Of a stretch of DNA of 64,000 bases, positions 1 to 8,962 are shown piece by piece. Each line of letters opens with the position of its first letter. Positions within the stretch are counted from its first letter, which is position 1. The DNA comes from Granulosicoccus sp. (GTDB lineage: Bacteria; Pseudomonadota; Gammaproteobacteria; Granulosicoccales; Granulosicoccaceae), in the NCBI GenBank assembly GCA_020627685.1, contig JAHDGK010000004.1:1-64000 (forward strand). Direction: 5' to 3'. Made by a program: the position numbers and the translations under genes. Under the pieces are notes generated by a model. That model was not told where the DNA came from, did not search any database, and saw only the letters and a program-made list of their open reading frames with translations.

Positions 1-1221
1 CTAAGCCTCAAGCACGCTCTTGAGCCGCTCAGGCCCCGCAAGTATGTCGTCTTCAGTGATAGAAACACCCGCAGCGATGAGTTTGCGCGCCAACATATGC
101 TCTTTCGCATTGTTGATGGTTTCTACACACACCACATGTTGATCCTGAAGGTGGTACAAAGCGAACTTGTCATCTTCGCGTCTTAGAACCGTTTGGCTCT
201 CGCCTGCATATATTCCGGCAATTTGTAGCTTCAAGGGTCCTATATCAGACCAGAACCACGGAACGGCTTTATAGTCTGACGCTACGCCGGTGGCAATCTG
301 TTGAGCAATCTGTTTTGATTGATCAACTGCGTTTTGGACTGATTCTAATCGCACGGTTGTTTGAGTTTGCCAGTGTGGAAAACGACAGCAATCCCCCAGT
401 GAAAAAACATCAGCCGCAGAGGTCTTGAGTGATTGATCGACGACGATGCCATCATCACAGTGGATACCTGCTGACAGTGCAAGGGATTCGTTAGGTATTG
501 CCCCAATACCCACAACCAGTAATTCAATATCTACGATGCTTCCGTTATCCAGTTGGATGGAATCTAGGCGGTTAGCAGACTCATTGAATTCGACGGCCAT
601 AGCACCGAGTTCAAGTGTTATACCCAGCTCATGGAGTTTGCGTTGAACAATATCGGAAACTTCCGGGGCGACCACTCTAGACAATACGCGTTTACTGGCT
701 TCTAGAACCCTTACTTTTTTACCCATACCGGCGAAGCATGCGGCAACTTCTAATCCGATAAAACCACCGCCGAGTATAGTGACGCTATTTGCGCTTAACG
801 CCAACTCTCGTAAGCTAGTGGTGTCTTGCAGCGTACGTATTGAATGTACATTGTCAATATTTGTAAGTGCAGGAATCACTCTATTGCTAGCACCTGTTGC
901 GAGAACAAGCGATGTGTAGGTCATTTCGCCTGTTTTAGATAGTGTTAAGGTCTTTGTTGCCGTATCAATGTTTATTGCAGTGTCTTGTAGTCTTTCTACT
1001 GACGCTTTTTCGTATGCGCTCGCAGGGCGCAAAGGCATTTCTTTTTGATCCTCAGACAGCAAATATTTCTTTGATAACGGCGGCTTGTGATAGGGAAGAC
1101 TAGCCTCATCTTCATCAACTAAAACTATTTGCCCCTCATAACCTTCAGATCGCAAACTAATAGCACACTGGCTTCCCCCGTGACCAGCGCCAACGATAAT
1201 GGTTCTCTGTGGTGATGACAT
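1..1221 (-). CDS. FAD-dependent ferredoxin/rhodocoxin-type reductase
   Basis: Cytosolic NAD(P)H-dependent flavoprotein of the pyridine nucleotide-disulfide oxidoreductase superfamily, 406 aa, which in this family passes electrons to a small ferredoxin that feeds a monooxygenase or dioxygenase. Visible: N-terminal FAD dinucleotide fold with GAGHGG at residues 11-16, the LVLATG segment near 105-110, a second fold for NAD(P)H with GGGFIG at 151-156, and the FAD-contacting SLGD segment near 270. The C-terminal part with WFWSD resembles the reductase C-terminal domain of rhodocoxin and putidaredoxin reductases. The gene is complete; its stop codon is the first three bases of the window. It lies 55 bases downstream of the RraA-like gene on the same strand. 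No ferredoxin or oxygenase partner is visible here, so the electron acceptor is unknown. Confidence 0.85.
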   Translation of the reverse strand: MSSPQRTIIVGAGHGGSQCAISLRSEGYEGQIVLVDEDEASLPYHKPPLSKKYLLSEDQKEMPLRPASAYEKASVERLQDTAINIDTATKTLTLSKTGEMTYTSLVLATGASNRVIPALTNIDNVHSIRTLQDTTSLRELALSANSVTILGGGFIGLEVAACFAGMGKKVRVLEASKRVLSRVVAPEVSDIVQRKLHELGITLELGAMAVEFNESANRLDSIQLDNGSIVDIELLVVGIGAIPNESLALSAGIHCDDGIVVDQSLKTSAADVFSLGDCCRFPHWQTQTTVRLESVQNAVDQSKQIAQQIATGVASDYKAVPWFWSDIGPLKLQIAGIYAGESQTVLRREDDKFALYHLQDQHVVCVETINNAKEHMLARKLIAAGVSITEDDILAGPERLKSVLEA

Positions 1222-1276
1222 AACAGTTTTTTGAATATTCGAATTTAGATTGACGGGTAATAGCGTTTAACGGGGA

Positions 1277-1969
1277 CTAGATGCGTTTTACCTGATCCGA
1301 TTGCATAAGCTCTTTAATCGCCTCTGGAATTTTGAGTCCGTTAGCAACGTCATCATCCAGTTCTCGCTCTAGCACTTGAATCTTGGCAACGGCTTCAATG
1401 ACGTCATCTAGTTTCTCATAGGGCACCACAACTACCCCGTCCCTATCGCTAACAATTAAATCTCCACTACGTACGGTAGTTCCACCTAATTGAACAGGAA
1501 AACCAATCTCTCCCGGACCTTTAGCAAACGGTGAATTGGGCGATAAACCCGCGCACATCAATGGCAGACCTACTGCTTCTATTCCCGCGACATCTCTAAC
1601 CAGACCATCGGTGACAAAGCCTGCACCGCCGGAATTTTTCAACATGCCCATAACGCGATCGCCGGTAACCGCAGACAGTGTCCAATTACCGGTTGCGACC
1701 ACCATGACATCGCCTTGTTCCAGTTCGTCCAGCGCGCCTAAAATAGCCAATATATCCTCAGGGCCGCAATGACAGGTTAAAGCCGGGCCGCACATATTAG
1801 AGGGCAATACACCCGGACTTAAGGGCCGAATACGGTAATCCATTGCGCCGCGACCATTCATGGCATCGGTTAAAAAGCCTGTGGGAATATCTTTTAGAGC
1901 CTCTACTTGCTGGGCACTCGGTCTGTTCCGGGATGTATTTATGGTTAACAGTGGCGGTTCTTCAATCAT
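1277..1969 (-). CDS. RraA/HMG-aldolase-fold family protein
   Basis: Member of the RraA-like family (4-hydroxy-4-methyl-2-oxoglutarate aldolase/oxaloacetate decarboxylase fold; also annotated as dimethylmenaquinone methyltransferase family), about 230 aa. The core shows VTDGLVRD and later SDRDGVVVVP, both typical of the family; the Asp and Arg of the first motif normally contact the divalent metal and keto-acid substrate. I place the start at the ATG at 1969 (protein begins MIEEPPLLT); an open extension to 2065 adds 32 residues not typical of the family and would crowd the divergent promoter region. In metabolic operons such proteins usually cleave or decarboxylate a 2-oxo acid, which would fit the neighbouring reductase and MmgE/PrpD gene, but the substrate cannot be read from sequence. 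Confidence 0.82.
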   Translation of the reverse strand: MIEEPPLLTINTSRNRPSAQQVEALKDIPTGFLTDAMNGRGAMDYRIRPLSPGVLPSNMCGPALTCHCGPEDILAILGALDELEQGDVMVVATGNWTLSAVTGDRVMGMLKNSGGAGFVTDGLVRDVAGIEAVGLPLMCAGLSPNSPFAKGPGEIGFPVQLGGTTVRSGDLIVSDRDGVVVVPYEKLDDVIEAVAKIQVLERELDDDVANGLKIPEAIKELMQSDQVKRI

Positions 1970-2121
1970 TTTAAAACTCGTTTTTCGAGTGCGGCTGGTC
2001 ATTACGATGGGTAAGCTTAGCGCCTCACGATGACCGGTGCCAACTTCAGGTCTCAGCGCGAACAAAATTGGTCGGATTACGCGCTAGAATTCGACCAGGA
2101 CTTCTTCCAGGATCTAAGTTT

Positions 2122-3483
2122 GTGGATACCCCCCGAGTTTCTGAACAACTGGCTAGCTTCATAGCATCCGATCAGGCGGCTATAGAGCAGTCCGCAGGTC
2201 AAGCATCTTATGAGCAGGCCAATAGCGTTTTAAAACTATCCCTGCTCGACTGGATAGCTGTCGCCAAAGCCGGCACTCTAGAACCTGTGAGTACTATCGT
2301 AAGAGAGATGGCTCTGTCTGATGCAGGTGCTGCAGAATGCCGTATTTTCGGCTCGAGCACAAAGCTGCCTGCTAGAGCTGCAGCGATGGTTAATGGGACC
2401 ACATCGCATGCTTTGGATTACGACGATACGCATTTCATGCATGTTGGTCATACCAGTGTTGTTGTATTTTCCGCAGCATTGGCTTTGTCTGAAAAACTAA
2501 ATAAATCAGGAACTGATTTACTACATGCCAGTTTAATCGGATCTGAAGTGTGCTGTTATCTAGGTGATTGGTTAGGACGCTCACACTACGAAGCAGGTTT
2601 TCATCAAACTGCCACAGCAGGTACATTTGGAGCCACCGCAGCGGCGTGCAATTTACTCGAACTCAGTGTTACGGAAATTGCTCATGCGTTGGGAATAGCA
2701 GCGACAAGGGCTGCGGGTTTAACGAGTCAGTTTGGCACCATGAGTAAACCGTATCATGCGGGAATGGCTGCCTCTGTCGGTGTTGAGGCCGCGCTTTTGG
2801 CCAGCAGAGGGTTTACGGCAAACCCTGAAGGCATTGACTGCACGCTAGGTTTTGCCCAAACCCATCACGCTCGAAATAATTTGAATAAAACAAACAATAC
2901 CTCTCTCGATATGCTCGGAAAGCGTCTGGTGTTTGCGGATGTACAACATAAGCTTCATGCTTGTTGTCACGGTATTCATGCGTCTATCGAAGCGCTAGAG
3001 CAATTAAAAACACAACATGACCTATGTGCAGATAATATCTCGGCAATACGCATAGAAACGAACCCACGGTGGCTTGCCGTGTGCAACAAACCGGCACCAC
3101 AAAGCGGCCTGGAGACAAAGTTCAGTTATGCTCATGTCAGCGCTTTGGTTTTCTCACAATACAATACTGCCGCACTAACAACCTACAGCGATGAAACCTG
3201 TCAGGACACACAGTTAAGCTATATCAGGAACAATACTCAAGCGGTTGGAAACGAGCAGCTAAGCGATACCATGAGTCGCGTATCCGTTCAGCTTAAGGAC
3301 AACAAAATACTATCTGCCGAACATGATCTGGCACAGCATGGATCCATAGAGTTTCGGACTCAAAAGTTGCTGAAAAAGTGTGAGGCGTTATTGGGTGGCT
3401 CTGATACCGATGCAGTGTGGCAGGCAGTATCAGGTAGTGCGGATGTCTCAGCGCAGCATTTTTCAACGCAAATAATGAACTAG
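2122..3483 (+). CDS. MmgE/PrpD family protein (2-methylcitrate dehydratase-like)
   Basis: Cytosolic protein of the MmgE/PrpD family, which includes 2-methylcitrate dehydratase, cis-aconitate decarboxylase and related lyases; about 453 aa, the usual length. Family signatures are the N-terminal helical repeats with NGTTSHALDYDD followed by GHTSVVV, and the GTFGATAAACNLL segment. The frame stays open to a TTG at 2068, but I favour the GTG at 2122, which has AGGA at 2109-2112, 9 bases upstream. Divergent from the RraA-like gene. No prpB or prpC is nearby, so propionate breakdown is not supported; the exact reaction is unknown. Confidence 0.82.
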   Translation: MDTPRVSEQLASFIASDQAAIEQSAGQASYEQANSVLKLSLLDWIAVAKAGTLEPVSTIVREMALSDAGAAECRIFGSSTKLPARAAAMVNGTTSHALDYDDTHFMHVGHTSVVVFSAALALSEKLNKSGTDLLHASLIGSEVCCYLGDWLGRSHYEAGFHQTATAGTFGATAAACNLLELSVTEIAHALGIAATRAAGLTSQFGTMSKPYHAGMAASVGVEAALLASRGFTANPEGIDCTLGFAQTHHARNNLNKTNNTSLDMLGKRLVFADVQHKLHACCHGIHASIEALEQLKTQHDLCADNISAIRIETNPRWLAVCNKPAPQSGLETKFSYAHVSALVFSQYNTAALTTYSDETCQDTQLSYIRNNTQAVGNEQLSDTMSRVSVQLKDNKILSAEHDLAQHGSIEFRTQKLLKKCEALLGGSDTDAVWQAVSGSADVSAQHFSTQIMN

Positions 3484-3538
3484 GTTGAACCCCTGCAAAC
3501 TTAGACCTCATTTGATGCCCAATTCTTTACATTTATAC

Positions 3539-3577
3539 ATTCAATTATTTGAATAAATTGCCATTACTCAGTATCAT
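3539..3577 (+). promoter_or_regulatory. bigR promoter with overlapping BigR/SqrR-type operator
   Basis: Seen: a palindrome of form ATTC-N8-GAAT at 3539-3554. Its right half overlaps a plausible -35 box TTGAAT (3549-3554), followed by a 17-base spacer and -10 TATCAT (3572-3577), 70 bases before the regulator start. ATTC-N8-GAAT is the consensus I recall for persulfide-sensing repressors of the SqrR/BigR group. An operator covering the -35 box fits autorepression. Assignment to this regulator is inferred from the motif, its position and the second copy upstream of soxC. Confidence 0.6.
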
Positions 3578-3647
3578 TCAAGCTCATTAGTTTCGATCGA
3601 CTAACTACGGAAGGCTGTTAAAAGGCCTATCTGCCGAGTGCTAACAA

Positions 3648-3989
3648 ATGGCCCTACCCCGATTCGACAAAAACGCCTCTGAGGAGGAGCTTTTACAGCT
3701 TCAAGCTCAGGCTAGGCGCGCCAGCGAATTAATGAAGGCCCTGTCGCATGAGACACGACTTCTCATACTGTGCCTACTGACAGAAAAAGAAATGTCGGTG
3801 TCCGAATTAGAGGAAATTATTGGGCTGTCACAAGCAGCCGTCTCGCAGCAACTCGCCCGCCTACGATTAGAAAGGTTGGTTTCTACCCGCCGTGATGGGC
3901 GGCAAATTTATTACCAGATTGTGGATAAAGAAGTTAACACCATCGTTGAATCACTCTACGACCTCTTCTGTAAACCTGTCCGCGAATGA
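3648..3989 (+). CDS. bigR: BigR/SqrR-type persulfide-sensing ArsR-family repressor
   Basis: Small winged-helix repressor of the ArsR family, 113 aa. The HTH lies around residues 50-75 (MSVSELEEIIGLSQAAVSQQ) followed by the wing RRDGRQIYYQ. It has exactly two cysteines, Cys42 in the helix LILCLL and Cys108 in LYDLFCKP; these match the positions of the redox-switch pair known in BigR and SqrR, where persulfide links them by a polysulfide bridge and releases DNA. Metal-binding motifs of ArsR or SmtB are absent. The stop overlaps the start of the YeeE-like permease by 4 bases (ATGA), and the sulfide and thiosulfate oxidation array lies beyond, so it probably derepresses these genes when sulfane sulfur accumulates. 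The BigR-group assignment is strong; its targets are inferred. Confidence 0.88.
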   Translation: MALPRFDKNASEEELLQLQAQARRASELMKALSHETRLLILCLLTEKEMSVSELEEIIGLSQAAVSQQLARLRLERLVSTRRDGRQIYYQIVDKEVNTIVESLYDLFCKPVRE

Positions 3990-5059
3990 ATTTCGATTCG
4001 CCATGGCTCTTAGCTATATCCGGCTTGATATGCGGAATAGTGTTGGGGGCTGCCGCACGTCACTATAGATTCTGTACGCTTACAGCACTGGAACGTCACT
4101 GGTATGCAGACGACAGCCTAGGGTTACGATCCTGGGTACTGGCTGCAACCGTTGCTATAGCAAGCACCCAACTTGCTATCTACTTTAATCTTATTGTGCT
4201 TGATGAAAGTTTTTATCTCACTCCCCGTTTTAGCTTGATGGGCAGTGTACTCGGAGGAACCTTATTCGGTATCGGTATGGCACTGGTGGGCACCTGTGGC
4301 TTTGGTGCCTTAGTCAGGATTGGCGGTGGCAGCCTGCAATCATTGGTGGTAGTAGTTGGCCTAGGTCTCGCTGCATTGAGCACCCAACGTGGCTTACTGT
4401 CAATTCCACGCGAAAAATTTATCGAACCCTTGGCGCTAGACCTCAGCAGCTTCTCTAGCCAGTCCATCCCCACTTTAATCAGCGTCATATCAGGCTTTCC
4501 GCTGTATTGGCCCACAACCCTTCTTATCGTGCTTTTGCTGTTGTTTTGGGTATTTAAACAGGCAGCGTTCAGACAAAACCGAAGCAGTATTGTCAGTGGC
4601 ATCATTATCGGTTCATGCGTAACGGTAGGTTGGTACGCCACGTACACCTTAAGTCAGATTTCCTATGAGCCTGTTCAAATTGAATCCGCCTCCTTTGTCT
4701 TGCCGCCGGGTCAATTAGTACAAAGCATTATTACCACGGCTGCGCCACTACCGGACTACGGGGTCGGTATGGTTGTGGGCGTTGTTATTGGTGCGCTTTT
4801 GGTGGCATTGTGGCACAAAGATATTCGTTGGGAAGCGTGTGACGATGCACGAGAACTAGGTCGGCATCTCGGAGGCGCACTACTCATGGGAGTGGGTGGC
4901 GTCCTTGCAGCAGGCTGTACGATCGGACAAGGTGTCACTGCTATGTCCGTTTTAGCGGTATCGGCACCTCTGGTTTTCGTCAGTATTTGCTTTGGTGCCA
5001 GAATTGGTCTTTCATGGCTGTTGGAAGGATCCCCATTCTCATTCTTGAGAAATGACTAG
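3986..5059 (+). CDS. YeeE/YedE family sulfur-compound permease
   Basis: Inner-membrane protein of the YeeE/YedE (TsuA, SoxT-like) family, 357 aa, with about nine or ten hydrophobic segments and an internal duplication. The family takes up thiosulfate or related sulfur species through conserved cysteines; three cysteine sites are seen here: RFCTLTALE near residue 30, GTCGFGALVR near 107 and AAGCTIGQG near 310. Translationally coupled to bigR by a 4-base overlap, the arrangement found for sulfur permeases under persulfide control. It could import thiosulfate or return sulfane sulfur for assimilation; direction and substrate are not decided by the sequence. Confidence 0.85.
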   Translation: MNFDSPWLLAISGLICGIVLGAAARHYRFCTLTALERHWYADDSLGLRSWVLAATVAIASTQLAIYFNLIVLDESFYLTPRFSLMGSVLGGTLFGIGMALVGTCGFGALVRIGGGSLQSLVVVVGLGLAALSTQRGLLSIPREKFIEPLALDLSSFSSQSIPTLISVISGFPLYWPTTLLIVLLLLFWVFKQAAFRQNRSSIVSGIIIGSCVTVGWYATYTLSQISYEPVQIESASFVLPPGQLVQSIITTAAPLPDYGVGMVVGVVIGALLVALWHKDIRWEACDDARELGRHLGGALLMGVGGVLAAGCTIGQGVTAMSVLAVSAPLVFVSICFGARIGLSWLLEGSPFSFLRND

Positions 5060-5116
5060 GCCATCGATTTATTTAAACAACCCTGTAAAACAAGGTAGCG
5101 AAGCTTTTCAACCGGC

Positions 5117-6061
5117 CTAGACAGGCACAAATTGAAACGCATTGTCTGAGCGTTCGACATAACCTACGCCCGGGGCCGGCAGGTGGTATCCGACTATCAA
5201 ACTCTTATCGTGTGCCAAGCGATCAAGTAAGGCTAACCGCGTATTCGCTCCCATGCTTTGATCTTGATCGCTCCCCGACAGCAGTGAGGGATATTCGAAC
5301 GACACTACCGCATTGGCAATGGCATCTCCGACAACAAACAATGAGCGGTTGTTATCATGAATCATAAAAGATGAATGCCCCGGTGTATGCCCGAATGATT
5401 CCACAACTTCTATACCCGGTAGTATTTCATCGCCTCCCTTGAACAGAGCAATTTGATCTGCCAACAGCGGCAATCGATTTTGCGCACCAACCACAAACGA
5501 TTGTCTATTTTCTGGAGTGCGACTCAGTGTGTTCGGATTGAGCCAATAGTCCCATTCACGCTGTGACATATGGAACTGAGCCTCTGGAAAGGCTAGATCG
5601 TCAAAATCGTCAAGCACTCCCCATAGGTGATCGGGATGAGCATGCGTGAACACCACATCGGTGACATCATAAGGATCGATGCCAATAGACTCTAGCTGTG
5701 ACGCAAGCTCACCGCCCCCCACAGGAAATTGGGAGCCGGCACCCGTATCAAATAGGATTATTTTCTCAGGTGTTTGCCACAATACAACGTTGCAGTCCGG
5801 CGTATAGAATTCATCGCCGATGTTATTTCTACCAATAATCGATTGCTGTTGCTGCGCACTTAAGGAGTCAGGTAAGGCCATTGAAACCGGCAATTGCAAC
5901 TGACCATCGCTCAGAGAGAAAAATTGACCATCTCCTAGCGGCATAGACGATATACCACTAGGAGAATCAGCCGCGACAAGCCGAAGCGGACACAAGGCAG
6001 CACCGGCAAGCGTAGCGCTTGTTTGCAAAAAACGCCGTCTGGAATGCCTGTGTCCGTTCAT
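5117..6061 (-). CDS. Tat-exported MBL-fold metallo-hydrolase of the sox island
   Basis: Periplasmic metallo-beta-lactamase-fold protein of about 314 aa. A twin-arginine signal (SRRRFLQTS) lies at the N-terminus. The metal motif is intact (THAHPDH), with later ligands in GHTPGHSS and VVGDAI and a C-terminal GYHLPAPG. It is the last gene of the soxCD-fcc transcription unit and resembles the SoxH-type hydrolases found in sulfur-oxidation clusters, whose substrate is not established. I use the ATG at 6061, with AAGGG about 8 bases upstream; the ATG at 6082 lies inside the flavocytochrome gene and would give an N-terminus atypical for Tat. Confidence 0.82.
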   Translation of the reverse strand: MNGHRHSRRRFLQTSATLAGAALCPLRLVAADSPSGISSMPLGDGQFFSLSDGQLQLPVSMALPDSLSAQQQQSIIGRNNIGDEFYTPDCNVVLWQTPEKIILFDTGAGSQFPVGGGELASQLESIGIDPYDVTDVVFTHAHPDHLWGVLDDFDDLAFPEAQFHMSQREWDYWLNPNTLSRTPENRQSFVVGAQNRLPLLADQIALFKGGDEILPGIEVVESFGHTPGHSSFMIHDNNRSLFVVGDAIANAVVSFEYPSLLSGSDQDQSMGANTRLALLDRLAHDKSLIVGYHLPAPGVGYVERSDNAFQFVPV

Positions 6062-6071
6062 AACTTCGCCC

Positions 6072-7352
6072 TTAAGCTCCAAACATGTCAGACGTTATGG
6101 AGTCGTACCAGCCAATCGATTCCTGATAGGTAGCGGACCGTACGGACGCTTCTTCACCCGCCTGACTAATAAATTTAGAGGTTGCGACGATTTTGCCATC
6201 TTCGCCTGCTTCATACTGAGCGCCGACCTTTACGCCATTCTCAGGCGAGATAAGACTCCAACAAGTATTTGCGTAGCGTGCCGGGAAAACGCGAGCGTCG
6301 AGCAAATCACCGCGGATATTCATAGCAGCTACCTTAGCCTGGCTATTGGCAGAAAAACCGGATTTCGGCATTGCGCCGGCAATACTGGCATCACCAATAA
6401 CAAACACATTCTCGTCCACGGTTGAACGCATAGAGCCAGCTTCGATAGGACAAAAACCGCTGTCGTTAGTTAAACCGGCAGTAGACGCTATAGCACCCGC
6501 TCGCTGAGCAGGAATAACATTCAGCAAAGAGCCTTCAAAGGTATCCAGATCGGTCTCGACCGTGCCTGCTGCTGCATCAACGTTAAGAATTCCTCCATGA
6601 ATCTCTGGAGGTAACCACTCTACAACGCCCGGGTAGTTAGCTTCCCAACCTTCCGTAAACAATCCCTGTTTAGAGAACTTAGGCTTTGTGTCTAAGATAG
6701 TGATGGTGCTGTCAGTAAACCCACGTGTTTTTAGTGTGTGCGCCATCATGGATACTCGCTCATAGGGTCCCGGTGGGCAACGATAAGGGTTAGGCGGCGC
6801 AACCATAACGATGTTCTGTCCGTTTTCCAGAGCATCCAACTTGGCTTTTAGCAGCTCAGTTTGAGGACCACCTTGCCAGGCATGCGGTGCAATCTCAGCA
6901 GCACTCTCTGAATAGCCTGGAACACTGTCATAAATGAGGTCAATGCCCGGAGAGACGACCAAACGATCGTAAGGAATTTTAGCGCCCCCGGCTACCGTGA
7001 CTGTTTTTGCGTCTCGATCGATACCGGTCGCCATATCATGCACAACACTCAATCCATCCATCGCTGCAAGAGAATCATAGCTGTGCGTAATTGAATCAAA
7101 ATTACGTACGTCTCCTACGTACAAGTTTGAGAAAAAACAGGTGGTGTAGGTCTTAGAATTTTCAATGAGTGTGACATCGATTGCCCCGGCACCATCTTTC
7201 GCTAGATAGCGTGCAACAGTGGCACCACCAGCACCACCACCAATAATGACAACCTTAGGCTTCCCCTGAGCCATCACCATAGAAGGGCTTAAGAGCGAGG
7301 CAGCCCCTAGCCCCATAAGGGAATTAAACGTACGTCGGTTCATTTTTTTCAC
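6072..7352 (-). CDS. fccB: flavocytochrome c sulfide dehydrogenase, flavoprotein subunit
   Basis: Periplasmic FAD subunit that oxidises sulfide to sulfane sulfur and passes electrons to the cytochrome subunit; about 426 aa. Tat signal MNRRTFNSLMGLG, then FAD fold VVIIGGGAGGATVARYLA. Redox cysteine candidates are in YTTCFFSNLY, PYRCPPGPYE and GFCPIEAG; the C-terminal FCSD domain ends near TCWSLISPENG. Start: the frame is open to 7421, but GTG at 7352 has AGAGGA at 7361-7366, 8 bases upstream, and places the twin-arginine at the right distance. It follows fccA after a 138-base gap that contains an inverted repeat (7410-7416 with 7430-7436), perhaps an mRNA processing or stability element. Confidence 0.9.
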   Translation of the reverse strand: MKKMNRRTFNSLMGLGAASLLSPSMVMAQGKPKVVIIGGGAGGATVARYLAKDGAGAIDVTLIENSKTYTTCFFSNLYVGDVRNFDSITHSYDSLAAMDGLSVVHDMATGIDRDAKTVTVAGGAKIPYDRLVVSPGIDLIYDSVPGYSESAAEIAPHAWQGGPQTELLKAKLDALENGQNIVMVAPPNPYRCPPGPYERVSMMAHTLKTRGFTDSTITILDTKPKFSKQGLFTEGWEANYPGVVEWLPPEIHGGILNVDAAAGTVETDLDTFEGSLLNVIPAQRAGAIASTAGLTNDSGFCPIEAGSMRSTVDENVFVIGDASIAGAMPKSGFSANSQAKVAAMNIRGDLLDARVFPARYANTCWSLISPENGVKVGAQYEAGEDGKIVATSKFISQAGEEASVRSATYQESIGWYDSITSDMFGA

Positions 7353-7490
7353 TGTATTCTTCCTCTCTTGGGTTGAACGTAGGTTACGTTGAGGACGTTT
7401 CATCACGTGATTGACAGTCAAAATATGGTTGTCAATTTTTTATGCTCACCTCTGCGTAACGTCGACTAACTATCCAATAAGTATTCTTAT

Positions 7491-7859
7491 TTATTTCGTT
7501 TGTTGGGCAAAGTAGTGTGCAAGCGCTGCGATCTCTTCATCACCCAAAGCACTTACTACGTTTCTCATTGTGGAGTTATCCCGAATACCATTTCGGTATT
7601 CGAGTAAGGCTTGTGCAATATGCTCTGAACTTGCACCCTGTATGACCGGAACATTGCTGCCACTGACGGCAGTCGTTGCATGACACGATGCGCATTCACC
7701 CGCTAAATACTCGCCGTACGCCACATCATTAGAAACCGCCAAAACCTTAGAAACATCTTGCTCGCTAACAGATGTATTGCTATCGGCATGAATGAACAGC
7801 GATGTGGCCGCGAGAACGGAGGCAAAAATGAAGGCGCCTGTGGTGACTGAAGCCCTCAT
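7491..7859 (-). CDS. fccA: flavocytochrome c cytochrome subunit (monoheme c-type)
   Basis: Periplasmic c-type cytochrome, 122 aa, with a Sec signal (residues about 1-25) and a single heme site CASCH, plus a candidate methionine axial ligand in NSTMRNVV. Its place directly before the flavoprotein gene identifies it as the electron-accepting subunit of flavocytochrome c sulfide dehydrogenase. It is a short monoheme type, not the diheme subunit of Allochromatium. The start overlaps the soxD stop in a TGATG arrangement, so it is translationally coupled to soxCD. Confidence 0.82.
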   Translation of the reverse strand: MRASVTTGAFIFASVLAATSLFIHADSNTSVSEQDVSKVLAVSNDVAYGEYLAGECASCHATTAVSGSNVPVIQGASSEHIAQALLEYRNGIRDNSTMRNVVSALGDEEIAALAHYFAQQTK

Positions 7860-8962
7860 CAGTCTAAGCTTCCGTTCTGAGCGTCATTGTCTTCATCGGG
7901 AGTCACATCAAGCACTCTGGCTCGCTGTATCACTTCAGCTACACCCTCAATACAATCATTCATACAAGGCTCTGTTGTTGCTGCGAACCAACTTTCCTCA
8001 GACCGGCTATCCGGAATAAAATTTTCTTCGTTAGGAAGCCGGATATCTAAAAAATTCTGATCAGTCAGTTCAAACGATTCATCTACCATATCATTAAGAT
8101 ACAACAGGTAAGCGGTTAAGGCATAGACATCGTCATCTGACAATGACCGGGTATTGCCAAACGGCATCGCACGCCGAATATAGTCGTAAACCGTTGACAA
8201 GTATGGCCAGTAGGAACCTACTGTTTTTTCAGGACGTTCATCGGTTAAAGAGTCCTGTCCGCCCGCTAAAATCGGCCAACGCCCCTCGCCTTCGCCAAAC
8301 ACTCCATGGCAACTGGCGCACTGAGCGTCATACAGTTCTCCGCCATCAAGCACTGAACCTTGGCCACTGGGCAAGCCTTGACCATCGGGTCTGATATCGA
8401 TATCCCAGGCGCTTATTTCCTCAGCCAATGCAACGCGACCCAGATGGAGAATACCGTGCTCAGGGATAGGCACATCTATAGCCAGCGGTCTTTCTTTGGA
8501 ATCATCCGATTTAATAACCTCGACTTTCTCTACCACCTCACCAACAATGGTGCCGTCTGGATTCAGCGTTTTAAGATAAGCAATGACGTTTGCTCTATCG
8601 TCAGCTGATTGCAATCCCGGGTAGGCCATTTTTGTACCCGGCATGTTGCTTAACGGAGCCGCGAGATACGCATCCAGCGACTTATCATCCCAACTTAAGC
8701 CTTCATTCACTCGTTTAAGCAATGCATTTGAATAGTCATAGCCACTGGCAGCTCCGGCCCCACGTGTTGTCAGGCCATTAAGTTGGGGGCCAAACCGATG
8801 TGCCGCATCCGGCCCAACGGCATGACAACCGGCGCATTGGTTAAACGTGCTTTTACCTGCTTCTGCATCGGCGGCGAAACTGACCGCTGACAGACTATTA
8901 AATCCCATTAAAGCGAGAAATAAAAAACTAGATTGGGTGAAACGCTTTGCACAGATGCTCAT
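7859..8962 (-). CDS. soxD: SoxD, diheme cytochrome c of sulfane dehydrogenase
   Basis: Periplasmic electron-transfer subunit of the Sox(CD)2 sulfane dehydrogenase, 367 aa. Sec signal ending near SFAADAEAG, first heme site CAGCH near residue 43, second CASCH near 215, and an acidic C-terminal extension with a CMNDC pair. It takes the electrons released when SoxC oxidises the outer sulfur bound to SoxY. The ATG at 8962 is preferred over the in-frame TTG at 8965 because GGAG lies 8 bases upstream and it forms a TGATG junction with the soxC stop. Confidence 0.93.
   Translation of the reverse strand: MSICAKRFTQSSFLFLALMGFNSLSAVSFAADAEAGKSTFNQCAGCHAVGPDAAHRFGPQLNGLTTRGAGAASGYDYSNALLKRVNEGLSWDDKSLDAYLAAPLSNMPGTKMAYPGLQSADDRANVIAYLKTLNPDGTIVGEVVEKVEVIKSDDSKERPLAIDVPIPEHGILHLGRVALAEEISAWDIDIRPDGQGLPSGQGSVLDGGELYDAQCASCHGVFGEGEGRWPILAGGQDSLTDERPEKTVGSYWPYLSTVYDYIRRAMPFGNTRSLSDDDVYALTAYLLYLNDMVDESFELTDQNFLDIRLPNEENFIPDSRSEESWFAATTEPCMNDCIEGVAEVIQRARVLDVTPDEDNDAQNGSLD

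Noticed and set aside
2068-2121. TTG at 2068 as start of the MmgE/PrpD gene
   Set aside because: No RBS and no family similarity in the added 18 residues; GTG at 2122 has AGGA at proper distance.
5056-5120. CTAGGCC and GGCCTAG as a hairpin or attachment-like repeat around 5059-5116
   Set aside because: The 7-base repeats coincide with the two convergent stop codons and are 51 bases apart; no T-tract or target duplication.
7410-7436. Inverted repeat ATTGACA / TGTCAAT between fccA and fccB as a terminator
   Set aside because: The T-run is on the plus strand only, while the genes are read from minus; it would not terminate the operon.
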